The notes beneath the pieces were generated by a model, which saw nothing but the letters and a program-made list of their open reading frames with translations, had not been told where the DNA came from and did not search any database. Positions 17,665 through 27,153 of a stretch of 64,000 nucleotides of DNA are shown one piece after another. The stretch covers positions 2,356,001-2,420,000 of the forward strand of contig OZ251505.1 of assembly GCA_965242795.1 (NCBI GenBank), written 5' to 3'. Within the stretch, counting starts at the first letter, position 1, and every line of letters begins with the position of its first letter. A program made the position numbers and the translations under genes. Source of the stretch: Bin18 sp965242795. GTDB lineage: Bacteria; Desulfobacterota; Binatia; Bin18.

Positions 17665-17955
17665 ATGAACAGGGACGAAATGCTGAGCCTGCTTCAGGAG
17701 CATAAAGCAACGCTGGTGCGGCGTTTCGGGGTCACGACGCTTGCGCTCTTCGGTTCGTTCGCCCGCGATCAGGCAACCGAAGAGAGCGATATCGATCTCC
17801 TGGTTCGTTTCGACGGCCCGACTACGCCGCAGTGCTACTTCGGCGTTTTGTTCTACTTGGAGGATCTGATCGGGCGCCCTATCGACCTCGTGACCGACAA
17901 GGCGCTCCGCCCCGAACTCCGTCCCTCCGTCGAGCGGGAGGCGATCCGTGTCTGA
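17665..17955 (+). CDS. mntA: MntA-type minimal nucleotidyltransferase antitoxin
   Basis: The 96-residue product has the nucleotidyltransferase motif GSFARDQATEESDID (GSx10DxD, about residues 30-44) with the metal-binding aspartates intact, and ends PIDLVTDKALRPELRPSV. In HepT-MntA pairs the MNT protein adenylylates a tyrosine of HepT and neutralises it. The last 8 bases overlap the hepT start (17948-17955). Confidence 0.9.
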   Translation: MNRDEMLSLLQEHKATLVRRFGVTTLALFGSFARDQATEESDIDLLVRFDGPTTPQCYFGVLFYLEDLIGRPIDLVTDKALRPELRPSVEREAIRV

Positions 17956-18319
17956 GGCGACCGGTGCGCCGCGTGCCTGGCGTCTGTACGTCAGCGACAT
18001 GATCGAGTTCAGCGAAACCGTTCGAGCATACACTGCGGGACTCACTCAGGACGGCTTCCTTTCCGACCGTCGCACGTACGATGCGACGCTGCGCAACCTG
18101 GAACTGATCGGAGAGGCGGCGACTCACGTACCGAAGTCCATCCGTGACGCTCGATCGGAGGTCCCCTGGCGATCGATCATTGGAATGCGCAACCGTTTGA
18201 TTCATGGCTATCTGGGCGTCGATGACGAACTCGTTTGGCGCATCGTGCAGGAGTTCATCCCCGCATTATCGACACACTTGCGAAATCTGTTGGATTCGCT
18301 GGACGAGGAACCTGTTTAG
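17948..18319 (+). CDS. hepT: HepT-family (DUF86) ribonuclease toxin
   Basis: The 123-residue helical protein has the RX4HXY active motif as RNRLIHGY (about residues 82-89), with the tyrosine that is the AMP acceptor in characterised pairs. IGEAATHVPKSIRDA is also typical. It overlaps mntA by 8 bases, the normal arrangement for this toxin-antitoxin class. Confidence 0.9.
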   Translation: MSEATGAPRAWRLYVSDMIEFSETVRAYTAGLTQDGFLSDRRTYDATLRNLELIGEAATHVPKSIRDARSEVPWRSIIGMRNRLIHGYLGVDDELVWRIVQEFIPALSTHLRNLLDSLDEEPV

Positions 18320-18400
18320 ATGTCCGTCTCGCTCGTTGCGCCCACCAACGCTCCTTCCTCGGCGACGAAATGACGAAGCGCCTCCGGGTATGCCCGGCGG

Positions 18401-20062
18401 TCAGTACCCGCTGAAGCCCATGTCGGTGGTGGCTTGGGCGTCGGGGTCGGTGCGTACGTTGACGACGGCCGGCTTGCCGCTGGCGAAGGCCCCCTCGATG
18501 GCCGCGGCAATCTTCGCCGGGTCCTCGACGTAGGCGCCGTGGCCGCCCAGGGCTTCGACCATCTTGTCGTAGCGCCGGTGGCCCAGGTCGCGCCCGACGT
18601 TCTGGCGCCCCTCGGCGTCGCGCGCGGTTAGATAGCCGGTCTGGCGCGAGGTGAAGCCGCCGTTGTTCGAGATGACGACCACGATGGGCAGGTCGTGGCG
18701 GATGGCCGAGTCCATCTCCATGCCGTTCCAGCCGAAGGCGCCGTCGCCCGACAAAACCAGCACCGGCTTGTCCGGGGCCGCGACCTTGGCGCCGATGCCG
18801 AACGGCACGCCCACGCCCATGCAGCCGTGCGGCCCCGCGTTCAGGCTCGTGCCCGCCTCATAGACCGGGATGGACTGGCGCGCGAAGTTCAGGATTTCGT
18901 GGCCGTCCACGACCAGGATGGTGTCGCGGCCGATGACGTCGCGGACTTCCTTGCACAGCCGCAGCGGGTGGATGGGCGTGGCGTCCGAGTGCAGTAGCGG
19001 GGCCGCACGTTCGCGGTTGGTGCGCTGCTTGGCCGCGAGTCGGGCGACCCACTCGGTCTCGCTCTCGGGGGCGAATTTGCCGGCGGCCTCGCGGGTCAAC
19101 TGCTGCAAGACCAGTTTGGCGTCGCCGATGATGCCGACCGCGGTGGCCCGGTTGTGGCCGATGGCGCGGCCGTCCAGGTTGACGTTGATGAACTTCGCGG
19201 TCGGAGAAAAGCGCGGCGCGCGCAGGAACGACAGCATGGAGTTGGCCCGCGCCCCGATCACGAGCACCACGTCGGCCTCGCGGAACGCCATCGACCGGGC
19301 CGCGGGAAAGGCGCGCGCGTGGTCTTCGGGCACCACGCCGCGGCCCTGCGGGGTGGTAAAGAACGGGATGCCGGTCGCCTCGACGAAGGCGCGCAGTTCC
19401 GCACCGGCGCCCGACCACAGAATGCCGCTGCCGGTCACGATGAGCGGCTTTTCCGCCTCGGCCAGCAGGGCGACCGCCCGGGCGACCAGCGCCGGGTCGC
19501 CCGCCGGCCGGCTCTCGACGCGATAGTCCTCCGGCCAATACACCTTGGCTTCGTCCACCTTGTGGCCGAGCACGTCCCCGGGCAGGTCCAGATAGACCGG
19601 GCCCTTCTTGCCGTCCATGGCCTCGCGGAAGGCGAGGCTGACGTACTCGGGTACGCGCGGCGCCATGTCGATGCGGTAGGCCGCCTTGACGACGGGTTTC
19701 ATCATCGCGAGCTGGTCCATCTCCTGAAACGCGTCCAGCGTGGTCGCGCGCATGGGCGCCGCGCCGCCGACGGCGATGATGGGGCTGGCGTCCGCCCACG
19801 CGTTGGCCAAGCCGGTGACGGCGTTGGCGGTGCCGGGACCCGACGGCGTGATGCAGACGCCGGGTTTGCCCGTGATGCGCGCGTAGGCGTGGGCCATCAT
19901 AGCCGCGGCCTGTTCGTGCCGCACGTAGATGCCGCGCATGCCCAGGTCCAGGCACGCGGCCGCGGTCCCGCTGGTCGGCCCGCCCATCATGAAGAAGAAG
20001 GCTTCGACGTTCTCCCGCTTGAAGCTCTGCGCGATGAGTTCTTCGCCGCGAACCGTACCCAT
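18401..20062 (-). CDS. thiamine-diphosphate enzyme (acetolactate synthase / 2-hydroxyacyl-CoA lyase-like)
   Basis: The 553-residue product has all three domains of the pyruvate-decarboxylase/acetohydroxyacid-synthase superfamily: the Glu that activates the cofactor in IYVRHEQAAAMMAHAYA (about residue 52), a central domain with LIVTGSGILWSGAG, and the ThDP motif SGDGAFGWNGMEM...ISNNGG near the C-terminus. The FQEMDQ loop recalls 2-hydroxyacyl-CoA lyase and oxalyl-CoA decarboxylase more than IlvB, and no small subunit gene is nearby. AGGAGG at 20069-20074 fixes the start. The exact reaction is open. Confidence 0.85.
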   Translation of the reverse strand: MGTVRGEELIAQSFKRENVEAFFFMMGGPTSGTAAACLDLGMRGIYVRHEQAAAMMAHAYARITGKPGVCITPSGPGTANAVTGLANAWADASPIIAVGGAAPMRATTLDAFQEMDQLAMMKPVVKAAYRIDMAPRVPEYVSLAFREAMDGKKGPVYLDLPGDVLGHKVDEAKVYWPEDYRVESRPAGDPALVARAVALLAEAEKPLIVTGSGILWSGAGAELRAFVEATGIPFFTTPQGRGVVPEDHARAFPAARSMAFREADVVLVIGARANSMLSFLRAPRFSPTAKFINVNLDGRAIGHNRATAVGIIGDAKLVLQQLTREAAGKFAPESETEWVARLAAKQRTNRERAAPLLHSDATPIHPLRLCKEVRDVIGRDTILVVDGHEILNFARQSIPVYEAGTSLNAGPHGCMGVGVPFGIGAKVAAPDKPVLVLSGDGAFGWNGMEMDSAIRHDLPIVVVISNNGGFTSRQTGYLTARDAEGRQNVGRDLGHRRYDKMVEALGGHGAYVEDPAKIAAAIEGAFASGKPAVVNVRTDPDAQATTDMGFSGY

Positions 20063-20194
20063 GTGTGGCCTCCTCGAGCGCCTGTTGCCCGTGTCGTCTG
20101 GAAATCCCCTGGTGACACTTCCCAACGCTTCGGATTCGGACTGATACCCTATCGAACTCGAGAAATCACTATCGAAACTCGAAACCGGTGCGGA

Positions 20195-20475
20195 CGTGGG
20201 TGTAGGGGCGACGCATGCGTCGCCCCTACGACGGTAAGGGATATTGCCCGCCGGGCGAACGGGGCCGGCCGGTTGTCCTGCAGTGCACGTTGCCACCGGC
20301 GCGGGTCGCCGGCCGTTCGGGCGGGCGAAAGATTTTTCGCCCCTACGACGGTGAGGGACGTGGCCTATCGGTCGGAGGGGCGCCCGGTCGGTTGCCATGC
20401 GGGCCACCTCGACATTGGCGCCCGCCGCCGCACTCGCGTTTGTAGGGGCGAAAAATCTTTCGCCCCTTCCCCTCC
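20195..20475. repeat. cluster of palindromic TAGGGGCGA-type repeats
   Basis: The roughly 420-base gap holds three related palindromes: GTAGGGGCGACGCATGCGTCGCCCCTACG (in two parts, 20202-20230), GGGCGAAAGATTTTTCGCCC (about 20323-20342) and TAGGGGCGAAAAATCTTTCGCCCC (about 20442-20465). The first two are followed by similar stretches starting CTACGACGGT(A/G)AGGGA. There is no gene. Confidence 0.75.
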
Positions 20476-20480
20476 TTCGG

Positions 20481-22235
20481 TCATCCCCACTCGTACGCGG
20501 CTCTGAAATAGTAGAACCCGCCGCCGAAACCGTACGGCGAGGTGTTCGGGTATTGCTGGCCGTAGGCGCGGGCGTACCTGTTCCGGGTCGGGTAGGTGTC
20601 GAACAGGTTCCGGGCCCCCAACGCCAGCGTCACGCCCGGACCGAGGAAGGTGTACGACGCTTCCAGATCGACCAGCGCGCGCGCATGGGCGTAGATGGGC
20701 TGCGAGTCGATGTTCTGATGCCGTTCGGTGAAGGCGTCGTAGTAGTGCAGCCGCCCCAACAGCCGCCACGGCCCCCACGTGTGGTCCGCGGTCAGCGAGA
20801 AACGGAATTCCGGCTCCAGTTCTTCGAGCTGATGCTTGCGCAGCGACCCGATGACGTGCGGATCGATCGAAGCCAGGTTGAGCTTGGTGTCGGTCCAGTT
20901 GCCGGCGAACGTCCACACCGTGCGCCCGAACCGGCCGCCCGCCAGCCGCAGGGGATACGTCGCCACGAGGTCGATCCCCTGCGTGTACGTCTCGAACGCG
21001 TTGGCGAAGAACTGCACGTTGGACACCCGGCTCGCGTCCACGCCCTGCGCCGCCAACGCGGCCACGTCGGCGGGCGTGATGGCCAGCCGCTCGCCCACCC
21101 CGATCCGGTTCCGGAGTTCGATGTGGTAGTAGTCCAGGGTGACGGACAGGGCGCCGCGGGTGAGCACCGTGCCCAGGGAGAACGACAGCGACGTCTCCGG
21201 GGAGAGCGGTGTGGCGCCCTTGTGGCGGGCAATCGGGTCGTCCGTGGGCAGGATGGCGGACAGCAGGATGGTGCCGTCGTCTCCGAGGACGGGGGTCGAG
21301 TCCCGGTAGCTGGCCTGCCCCACGGTCGGGGCGCGAAAGCCGGTGCCGATCGAGCCGCGCAGCGCCAGCACGTCCGTCCACAGGTCCCAGCGCGCCGCCA
21401 GCTTGCCGTCCAGGGACTCGCCGATGCCCGCGTGGTGCTCGAAGCGGCCCGCAGCGTTCGCCAGCACGCTTGCGACGACGTCGGCTTCCAGGTCGAGATA
21501 CGCCCCGAAACTGCCCCGGTCGGCCGTCCCCGTCTCCTCCGGCCGGATGCCGGGATAGCCGGTCGTGCCGACGTGGAAGCCCTGCCGCGCCAAGCCGTGC
21601 GGTTTCCGCCGCCCGTCGCATTCGCCGGCGTCGTCGATGCACCAGGCACGCGGCTCCCCGGCTTCGATCTCGAACTCCTCCTCGCGGTATTCCAGGCCGA
21701 CGGCGACGTGCAGCGGGGAGGCGAACGGGCCGACGGCGAACGGTCGCGCCAAGTCGAGGTTGAACGTCTTGTCGCGCTCCGTGTAGGCGCGCACGATGTG
21801 CTCCGTCGGCAGGTGTGCGCGGAGGCGGAGCTGCTGCATGTTGACGTTGTTCCAGAAGGCGTAGGTGCCGCGGTGCCGGCCGAACACCGCGCTCGCGTCG
21901 TAGCGCCAGCCGGCGAACAGGGCGCGCCGCCCCGTGCCGCGCAGCCCGAAGGCGAGGCTCCAGTCTGCGCCCGTGGCGCGGAAGCGCGGGGTGAATCCGC
22001 CCGGCAGCATCTGCGCCAGCGTGGAACAGTCGTCCTTGCCCTGCAGCGGGGCGAGTGCGGCCGGCCCGCGGTGCGCGTAGTCCGCGGGTTGTGTTTGTTC
22101 GTCCGCGACTTCTGCTATGGCTTCTGCGTCCTGCGCGTCGGCCAGCGCCGCGCCTAACAAGAGTGTCAGGCTCAGGGACGAGCTCAACGGGCTGATCCCT
22201 GAGCTTGTCGAAGGGTTTTTGATTAGGGGGTACAT
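20481..22235 (-). CDS. TonB-dependent receptor lacking the plug domain
   Basis: The 584-residue product has TonB-receptor barrel motifs throughout: VLALRGSIGTGFRAPTVGQA, ETSLSFSLGT, LGARNLFDTYPTRNRYA and a final strand FYYFRAAYEWG. The N-terminal plug (about 150 residues with the LRGPQGTLFG-type region) is absent. A hydrophobic stretch, SSLSLTLLLGAALADA, runs almost directly into mid-barrel sequence. The first codons lie inside a CTGAGCTTGTCGAAGGG-type dispersed repeat. I read it as an internally deleted gene that may still be expressed; a plug-less barrel would leak or be inactive. Confidence 0.75.
   Translation of the reverse strand: MYPLIKNPSTSSGISPLSSSLSLTLLLGAALADAQDAEAIAEVADEQTQPADYAHRGPAALAPLQGKDDCSTLAQMLPGGFTPRFRATGADWSLAFGLRGTGRRALFAGWRYDASAVFGRHRGTYAFWNNVNMQQLRLRAHLPTEHIVRAYTERDKTFNLDLARPFAVGPFASPLHVAVGLEYREEEFEIEAGEPRAWCIDDAGECDGRRKPHGLARQGFHVGTTGYPGIRPEETGTADRGSFGAYLDLEADVVASVLANAAGRFEHHAGIGESLDGKLAARWDLWTDVLALRGSIGTGFRAPTVGQASYRDSTPVLGDDGTILLSAILPTDDPIARHKGATPLSPETSLSFSLGTVLTRGALSVTLDYYHIELRNRIGVGERLAITPADVAALAAQGVDASRVSNVQFFANAFETYTQGIDLVATYPLRLAGGRFGRTVWTFAGNWTDTKLNLASIDPHVIGSLRKHQLEELEPEFRFSLTADHTWGPWRLLGRLHYYDAFTERHQNIDSQPIYAHARALVDLEASYTFLGPGVTLALGARNLFDTYPTRNRYARAYGQQYPNTSPYGFGGGFYYFRAAYEWG
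22185..22220. repeat. CTGAGCTTGTCGAAGG-type repeat at a gene start
   Basis: GGGACGAGCTCAACGGGCTGATCCCTGAGCTTGTCGAAGGG overlaps the first codons of the truncated TonB receptor. It belongs to the family clustered at 3570-3925. Confidence 0.6.
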
Positions 22236-22303
22236 GGAATGCTGGGAAGGAACTAGGATAATCTTGCGTATGATTTCCTAAAGACAAAGAGGCAAGGGGT
22301 GCC

Positions 22304-23008
22304 ATGACCGAGACCGACTTGTTCAACATAATGTATTCCTGCCGGAGCATGCGCCGGCTCAAGCCCGACCCGGTTCCGTTGCCGTTGATATACAAGGTCA
22401 TCGAGGCGGGGACGCAGGGGCCGAGCGGTGGCGGGGTCCAGGCGTGGCGCTTCGTGGTCGTCACGGACGTGCGGCTGAAAGAACGGATCGCGGAAATCTA
22501 TGGGCGCGGCTGGCGGGCGGCCGAGGCCGGCTATGCGAAGGCCGGGCTCACCTCGGAGAACGACAAGAACGTGCGGGCCGCGGCCCATCTGGCCGCGCAC
22601 TTGGCGGAGGTGCCGGTGCTGCTGGTGCCGTGCCTGCGGGCGCGCAAGAGCCACGCCGCACGTCTCGCCGGACCCGACCGCGAAACCTTCTTGCGTATCC
22701 TCGGCGGCAGCATCTACCCCGCGGTGCAGAACGTGTTGCTGGCCTGCCGGGCCTTGGGGCTGGGCGCGTCGCTGACCACGATCACCACCCTGTCCGAAGC
22801 CGAGATGCACGACATCCTGGGCTTGCCGGACTTCATCACCACCTATGCGCTGATTCCCATCGGCTATCCGCACGGCCGCTTCGGGCCGGTCAGCCGCCGG
22901 CCGGTCGAGGAGGTGACGTGGCTCAACCGGTACGGAACGGCGTTCCCGAAGCCGGAACCCGCGGACGACGCGCAAGAGACCGTGGCCCTTTCTGGAGACG
23001 GGGCGTAA
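22304..23008 (+). CDS. nitroreductase-family flavoprotein
   Basis: The 234-residue product shows the FMN-binding nitroreductase pattern: IMYSCRSMRRLKPDPVP with the Ser/Arg cluster, AGTQGPSGGGVQAWRFVVV, a central segment of about 60 residues, AVQNVLLACRALGLGASLTT and a C-terminal YPHGRFGPVSRRPVEEV. The family reduces nitro compounds, quinones or dehalogenates with NAD(P)H. The substrate is unknown. Its stop is one base before the GTG of the TonB receptor gene, so they form an operon. Confidence 0.9.
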   Translation: MTETDLFNIMYSCRSMRRLKPDPVPLPLIYKVIEAGTQGPSGGGVQAWRFVVVTDVRLKERIAEIYGRGWRAAEAGYAKAGLTSENDKNVRAAAHLAAHLAEVPVLLVPCLRARKSHAARLAGPDRETFLRILGGSIYPAVQNVLLACRALGLGASLTTITTLSEAEMHDILGLPDFITTYALIPIGYPHGRFGPVSRRPVEEVTWLNRYGTAFPKPEPADDAQETVALSGDGA

Positions 23009-23009
23009 C

Positions 23010-25319
23010 GTGCGCGCGTGTATCCGATGCGCCGATTTCCCGGTCCTGGCGCGACTCGCTCTCGGTCTGCTCGTCGCCGCGGCCGGTGTACTCATCCCGC
23101 CGTCTCCGGTTTCCGCGCAATCGGACGCCGCGGCGCGCGGCTCCGTGGCGGAAACCGTGAGCCTGCCCGAGGTCACCGTAACGGCGCGGAAGCGCGAGGA
23201 GTCGCTGCAAGAAACGCCGATTTCCGTCACCGTCTTCTCCCGAGACACGTTGGAAGAAGCGAACATGCGCGACCTGCGCGACATCGGGAAGTACACCCCG
23301 GGCATGACGTTCACGTCGTACGGGATGGGGAGTGCCGAGAACGGCGGCATCTTCCTGCGCGGCATCGGACAGGCCGACCACATGGTGACGACCGACCCGG
23401 GCGTCGGCCTGTACGTGGATGGGGTGTACATCGGCCGCCACATGGGGGCCGCGCTGGACCTGTTGGAGATCGAACGCGTCGAAGTCCTGCGCGGCCCGCA
23501 GGGCACGCTGTTCGGCAAGAACACGATCGGCGGGGCCATCAACGTCGTGACCGCCGAACCGACGGGCGAGACCCGCGGCCACGTCGGGGTGACCGTCGGC
23601 GACCGTTACCGGATCAACGTGGAAGGGTCCGGGGAAGTGGCGCTGAGCGACCGGCTGGCGGTCAAGGCGAGCGTCCTCAGCCTGATGCGGGACGGCGTGG
23701 GCCGGCAGGTCTTCACCGACGACGCCCTCGGGGACGAGAACAGCTTCAGCGGGCGCGGCCAACTGTCCTGGACGGGCGATGCGTCCAGCCTGTCCGTGGT
23801 CGTGGACGGCCAGCGCGCGCGGCAGCATTCGGCCCCCCACAGCTTCTACGCTCACGGCGGTCCGCTGGCCGGTCTTGCGCCGTGCTACCGGAGGGGCGGC
23901 GCGCAGGACGCGGAACCGTTCGTTCCCTGTCCGGCCGGCACCGACGTCGATCCGTTCCGCAATTACTCGCTGGACGATCACGACAGCACGCTCGACGTGT
24001 ACGGCGTGTCCGGGACCTGGACGTGGGCGTTCAGCGAACGGGCGCGCCTCGAGACGATCACGGCCTACCGCGACATGGAATATCTGGGCAACCTGGAGTT
24101 CGATGGCGCCCCGCAGGTCCTCCTGCATTATCGGGAGACGGGCGCCTCCGACCAGTTCTCCCAGGAAGTCCGACTCGGTGGCGACGACGCGGCCGGCACC
24201 TTCACCTGGATCGCCGGCTTCTACTACTTCACGGAAGACGGATACAATCTGCAGGACGACGACCCGTTCGTCGACAACGCGTTCGGCGGGCTCGACCAGC
24301 GCAAGTCCGAGGTCGAAACGCACAGCTACGCGGGATTCGGCCAAGCGACGTTCGACGTCACGCCGCGCCTCGGCCTGACCGGCGGCGTCCGCTATACGCG
24401 GGAAGAGAAGGACTACGCCGTCGTTTACCGCGAACTCGACGCCCGCGGCCGGCAAGCCAGGAACGCGCACGGGCAGGCCGTGTACAAGATTCCGCCCACC
24501 GCGCTCGCCGACGGTTGGGGCGAGGTGTCCGGGACCGCCAGCGCACGCTATCGGGTCGGCGACGACCTGATGGTGTACGCCACCTACGCCCGCGGGTTCC
24601 GCAGCGGCGGCTTCGCCGCCCGACCGACGAGCACCTTCAGCGTCGGCAGCTACGACCCGGAGTTCGTGGACATGTACGAGGTCGGCATCAAGGCGCAGGC
24701 GGCGAACGACCGGCTGCGCGTCAACCTCGCCTTCTATTTCAACGACTACCGGGACTACCAAGCCAGCGTGAACGAGTTGAACACGGCGACGAACTCGTTC
24801 GACTCGCGGACGCTGAACGCCGCGGAAGCCGAGATCCTGGGCGTGGAATTGGAGGGCGCGGCGCTGCTGCCGCCGTATTTCCGTCTGGACGGCACCTTCG
24901 CCTACACCGACGCGGAGATCACCGAGGTCGCCATAGCGCCGTCCTTGCGCGCCAATTTCGGGAAAGGGTCGCGACTCCCCTTCGTCAGCACATACACCTT
25001 CAGTCTCTCGCCGAAGGTGTTCATCCCGCTGCCCTGGTGGGAGACCAGCGTGATGCTGCGGGCCGACTATGCGTACCGCAGTGCAGCGTATGGACAGATT
25101 TCCAACGAGCCGTTGGAACGGGAAGGCGGCTACGGCGTGCTCAACGCGCGGCTCGAATGGTGGGACGCTGCGGAGCGGTGGAACGTGGCGCTGTACGGCA
25201 TCAATCTGGCCGACGAAGCATACACCCGCGTACGGAACTACTTTCCGGGCTTCCTCGGATTCGCGTTGTGGAACACCGACCGCCGCGAGGTCGGGGTCGA
25301 GGTCCGCTACCGCTTCTGA
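23010..25319 (+). CDS. TonB-dependent outer-membrane receptor
   Basis: The 769-residue protein has a signal peptide (hydrophobic LARLALGLLVAAAGVLI, cleavage near VSAQ), a TonB-box-like LPEVTVTARKREESLQ, a plug with VEVLRGPQGTLFGKNTIGG, and a barrel with LGLTGGVRYTREEKDY and YATYARGFRSGGFAARP, ending in the classic terminal Phe (EVRYRF). This type imports siderophores, vitamins or polymers using TonB energy. No ligand is evident. The GTG start follows the nitroreductase stop by one base. Confidence 0.95.
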   Translation: MRACIRCADFPVLARLALGLLVAAAGVLIPPSPVSAQSDAAARGSVAETVSLPEVTVTARKREESLQETPISVTVFSRDTLEEANMRDLRDIGKYTPGMTFTSYGMGSAENGGIFLRGIGQADHMVTTDPGVGLYVDGVYIGRHMGAALDLLEIERVEVLRGPQGTLFGKNTIGGAINVVTAEPTGETRGHVGVTVGDRYRINVEGSGEVALSDRLAVKASVLSLMRDGVGRQVFTDDALGDENSFSGRGQLSWTGDASSLSVVVDGQRARQHSAPHSFYAHGGPLAGLAPCYRRGGAQDAEPFVPCPAGTDVDPFRNYSLDDHDSTLDVYGVSGTWTWAFSERARLETITAYRDMEYLGNLEFDGAPQVLLHYRETGASDQFSQEVRLGGDDAAGTFTWIAGFYYFTEDGYNLQDDDPFVDNAFGGLDQRKSEVETHSYAGFGQATFDVTPRLGLTGGVRYTREEKDYAVVYRELDARGRQARNAHGQAVYKIPPTALADGWGEVSGTASARYRVGDDLMVYATYARGFRSGGFAARPTSTFSVGSYDPEFVDMYEVGIKAQAANDRLRVNLAFYFNDYRDYQASVNELNTATNSFDSRTLNAAEAEILGVELEGAALLPPYFRLDGTFAYTDAEITEVAIAPSLRANFGKGSRLPFVSTYTFSLSPKVFIPLPWWETSVMLRADYAYRSAAYGQISNEPLEREGGYGVLNARLEWWDAAERWNVALYGINLADEAYTRVRNYFPGFLGFALWNTDRREVGVEVRYRF

Positions 25320-25354
25320 ACTCGCTTTGTATGGCGAACGGAGAAAACCGTCTT

Positions 25355-27124
25355 ATGGAACGACTGCACCGCTATCTTCCAGAGAGGCTTCAAGCCAAGA
25401 TTTGTCCCGGTGTGGGCCGGGTTACGACAGAGAACCGTTTTCCCCCTGGCACTTCGTCCATAGGCGAAGCTGTTTGGTTCGCCCCGGCGTTGACCGCAAT
25501 CTATGCGCTGGTGTTGTCCTTCGCCTTGTTCCACCACGAAATGTGGCGAAATGAGATTAATCCCTGGCTGCTCGCGCGCGACAGTACGGGGGTATTCGAG
25601 CTATTTCGTATTCTGAAATACGAAGGTTATCCGGGGATCTTTCCTCTGCTATTGATGCTGGTGACGCGGCTGACGGACTCTCCGGTCGGAATTCAGATCC
25701 TCCATCTCATGATCGCCTCGACCACCGTTTTCATCGTTGCCAAGTACGCACCATTCAGTACACCGCAGAAGATATTGTTCCCCTTCGGCTATTTTCCCCT
25801 CTACCAGTACGGGGTGATATCCCGTCACTACGCACTCGGGCTGCTGGCCGTCGTAGTCACGTGCGTGCTGTTGCGGCAGCGATGGCGACACCCGCTCTGG
25901 CTGGCACTGGTGTTGTGTCTGATGGGCCATACCAGTGTGCATGCCTGCATCATTGCTATCAGCGTCACACTCGGCTTGGCATTGGATTACTGGGCCAATC
26001 GTCGGACGCTGACAGCAGACGACATGGTGGACGCCTGGAGGGTTTATGCCGGATTTGCCATTGTGTGCGGGGGAATCCTGCTTGCCATGCTGCAAGTATA
26101 TCCACCGGCCGACTCGGGTTGGACGATAAAGTATCAGGGGGACAGCATTAAGCGGTTCCTAGTGTTTCTACAAATGGCCTTTCTCTCTCCCCTCTTCTCC
26201 ATCGTCATAGAAACCTGGCCCTCTTCATGGGGGCTGGAGGGAAGTGATGCAAAGGAGATAACAAGGAGGCTGAAAGAACTGTCCGGCATATACGTCTGTG
26301 CGTTACTGGCCGCCATCGTTGTTTGCTACCGGCGTAGGCCTGTTGCACAGGTCGTCTTTCTCTCCTGCGCAACGGGGTTCTTGCATTTCTTCACCCTGAT
26401 GCATGGAGGGAGACAGCGTCATTACGGCTTTTTCATGATCGCCCTCCTCTTGTTACTCTGGGGCGGACGGCACCTGACCGTCTGGTCCCGCGGCACGGAA
26501 GAGGATTCTCCGATGAAGGGGGCTGGAGCATCTTTCGGGAGCATGCTGCTGACAGGTCTTTTAGCACTCCACGCACTTAGCGGATTGAATGCCGTTGCCG
26601 CCGACCTTGAACGTCCCTTTTCGCTCGGGAAACGGGCAGCCGAGTACATCGATGTAGAAAATCTCGCTTCCCTTCCAATAATCGGCCACCAGGATTTCTC
26701 TGTCGCTACCGTGGTTGGATATCTGCAGGGAAAACGAAAAGTTCACTATGTCCTGGGGAACCGGGAGGGTAGCTTTGTACGCTGGGACACTAAGCGGCTG
26801 ATGCCTGTCGAGGACAGTGACATATTGTTGCAGACTCAAGCCCTCGCCGATCGGACCGGAAGTAAAGTTCTGATGATTCTCAATCGTCCCTTCTCTCTCG
26901 AACTGGCCCCCCAGTATGGGTCAGTCCGGTCGCTTGCGTCCTTCACAGGTGCCATCTGCCCCGATGAGAATTTTTATTTGTATCTCTTCGAAGGGGAACG
27001 GGATATCAGACGATCCGGGGACCCGTTTCGATACCCCTCGGCACAAGTTCAGAGGGTCGAATCGACGGGCTTACCTCTGAGCCTACATAAATGGGTTTCC
27101 GCAAAAGGGCTCTGCGTAGACTGA
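25355..27124 (+). CDS. polytopic membrane protein, GT-C glycosyltransferase-like
   Basis: The 589-residue product has about 10 hydrophobic segments from residue 30 to 400, then a soluble C-terminal domain of about 170 residues. The first loop, FHHEMWRNEINPWLLARDS, with acidic residues just after the first membrane span, and YGVISRHYALGLLAVVV resemble GT-C glycosyltransferases that use lipid-linked sugars. No specific family is certain. GGAG lies 11 bases before 25355; ATG 25331 is an alternative. The sequence is visibly poorer in GC than its neighbours, a hint of transfer. It converges on the decayed FAD gene. Confidence 0.6.
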   Translation: MERLHRYLPERLQAKICPGVGRVTTENRFPPGTSSIGEAVWFAPALTAIYALVLSFALFHHEMWRNEINPWLLARDSTGVFELFRILKYEGYPGIFPLLLMLVTRLTDSPVGIQILHLMIASTTVFIVAKYAPFSTPQKILFPFGYFPLYQYGVISRHYALGLLAVVVTCVLLRQRWRHPLWLALVLCLMGHTSVHACIIAISVTLGLALDYWANRRTLTADDMVDAWRVYAGFAIVCGGILLAMLQVYPPADSGWTIKYQGDSIKRFLVFLQMAFLSPLFSIVIETWPSSWGLEGSDAKEITRRLKELSGIYVCALLAAIVVCYRRRPVAQVVFLSCATGFLHFFTLMHGGRQRHYGFFMIALLLLLWGGRHLTVWSRGTEEDSPMKGAGASFGSMLLTGLLALHALSGLNAVAADLERPFSLGKRAAEYIDVENLASLPIIGHQDFSVATVVGYLQGKRKVHYVLGNREGSFVRWDTKRLMPVEDSDILLQTQALADRTGSKVLMILNRPFSLELAPQYGSVRSLASFTGAICPDENFYLYLFEGERDIRRSGDPFRYPSAQVQRVESTGLPLSLHKWVSAKGLCVD

Positions 27125-27153
27125 GGAAAGCTTTCGGATCTTCTTGGCACAAG

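Noticed and set aside
18401..20407. Extended start of the thiamine-diphosphate enzyme at 20407
   Set aside because: The extra 115 codons pass through the palindromic repeats; AGGAGG six bases before 20062 supports the shorter form.
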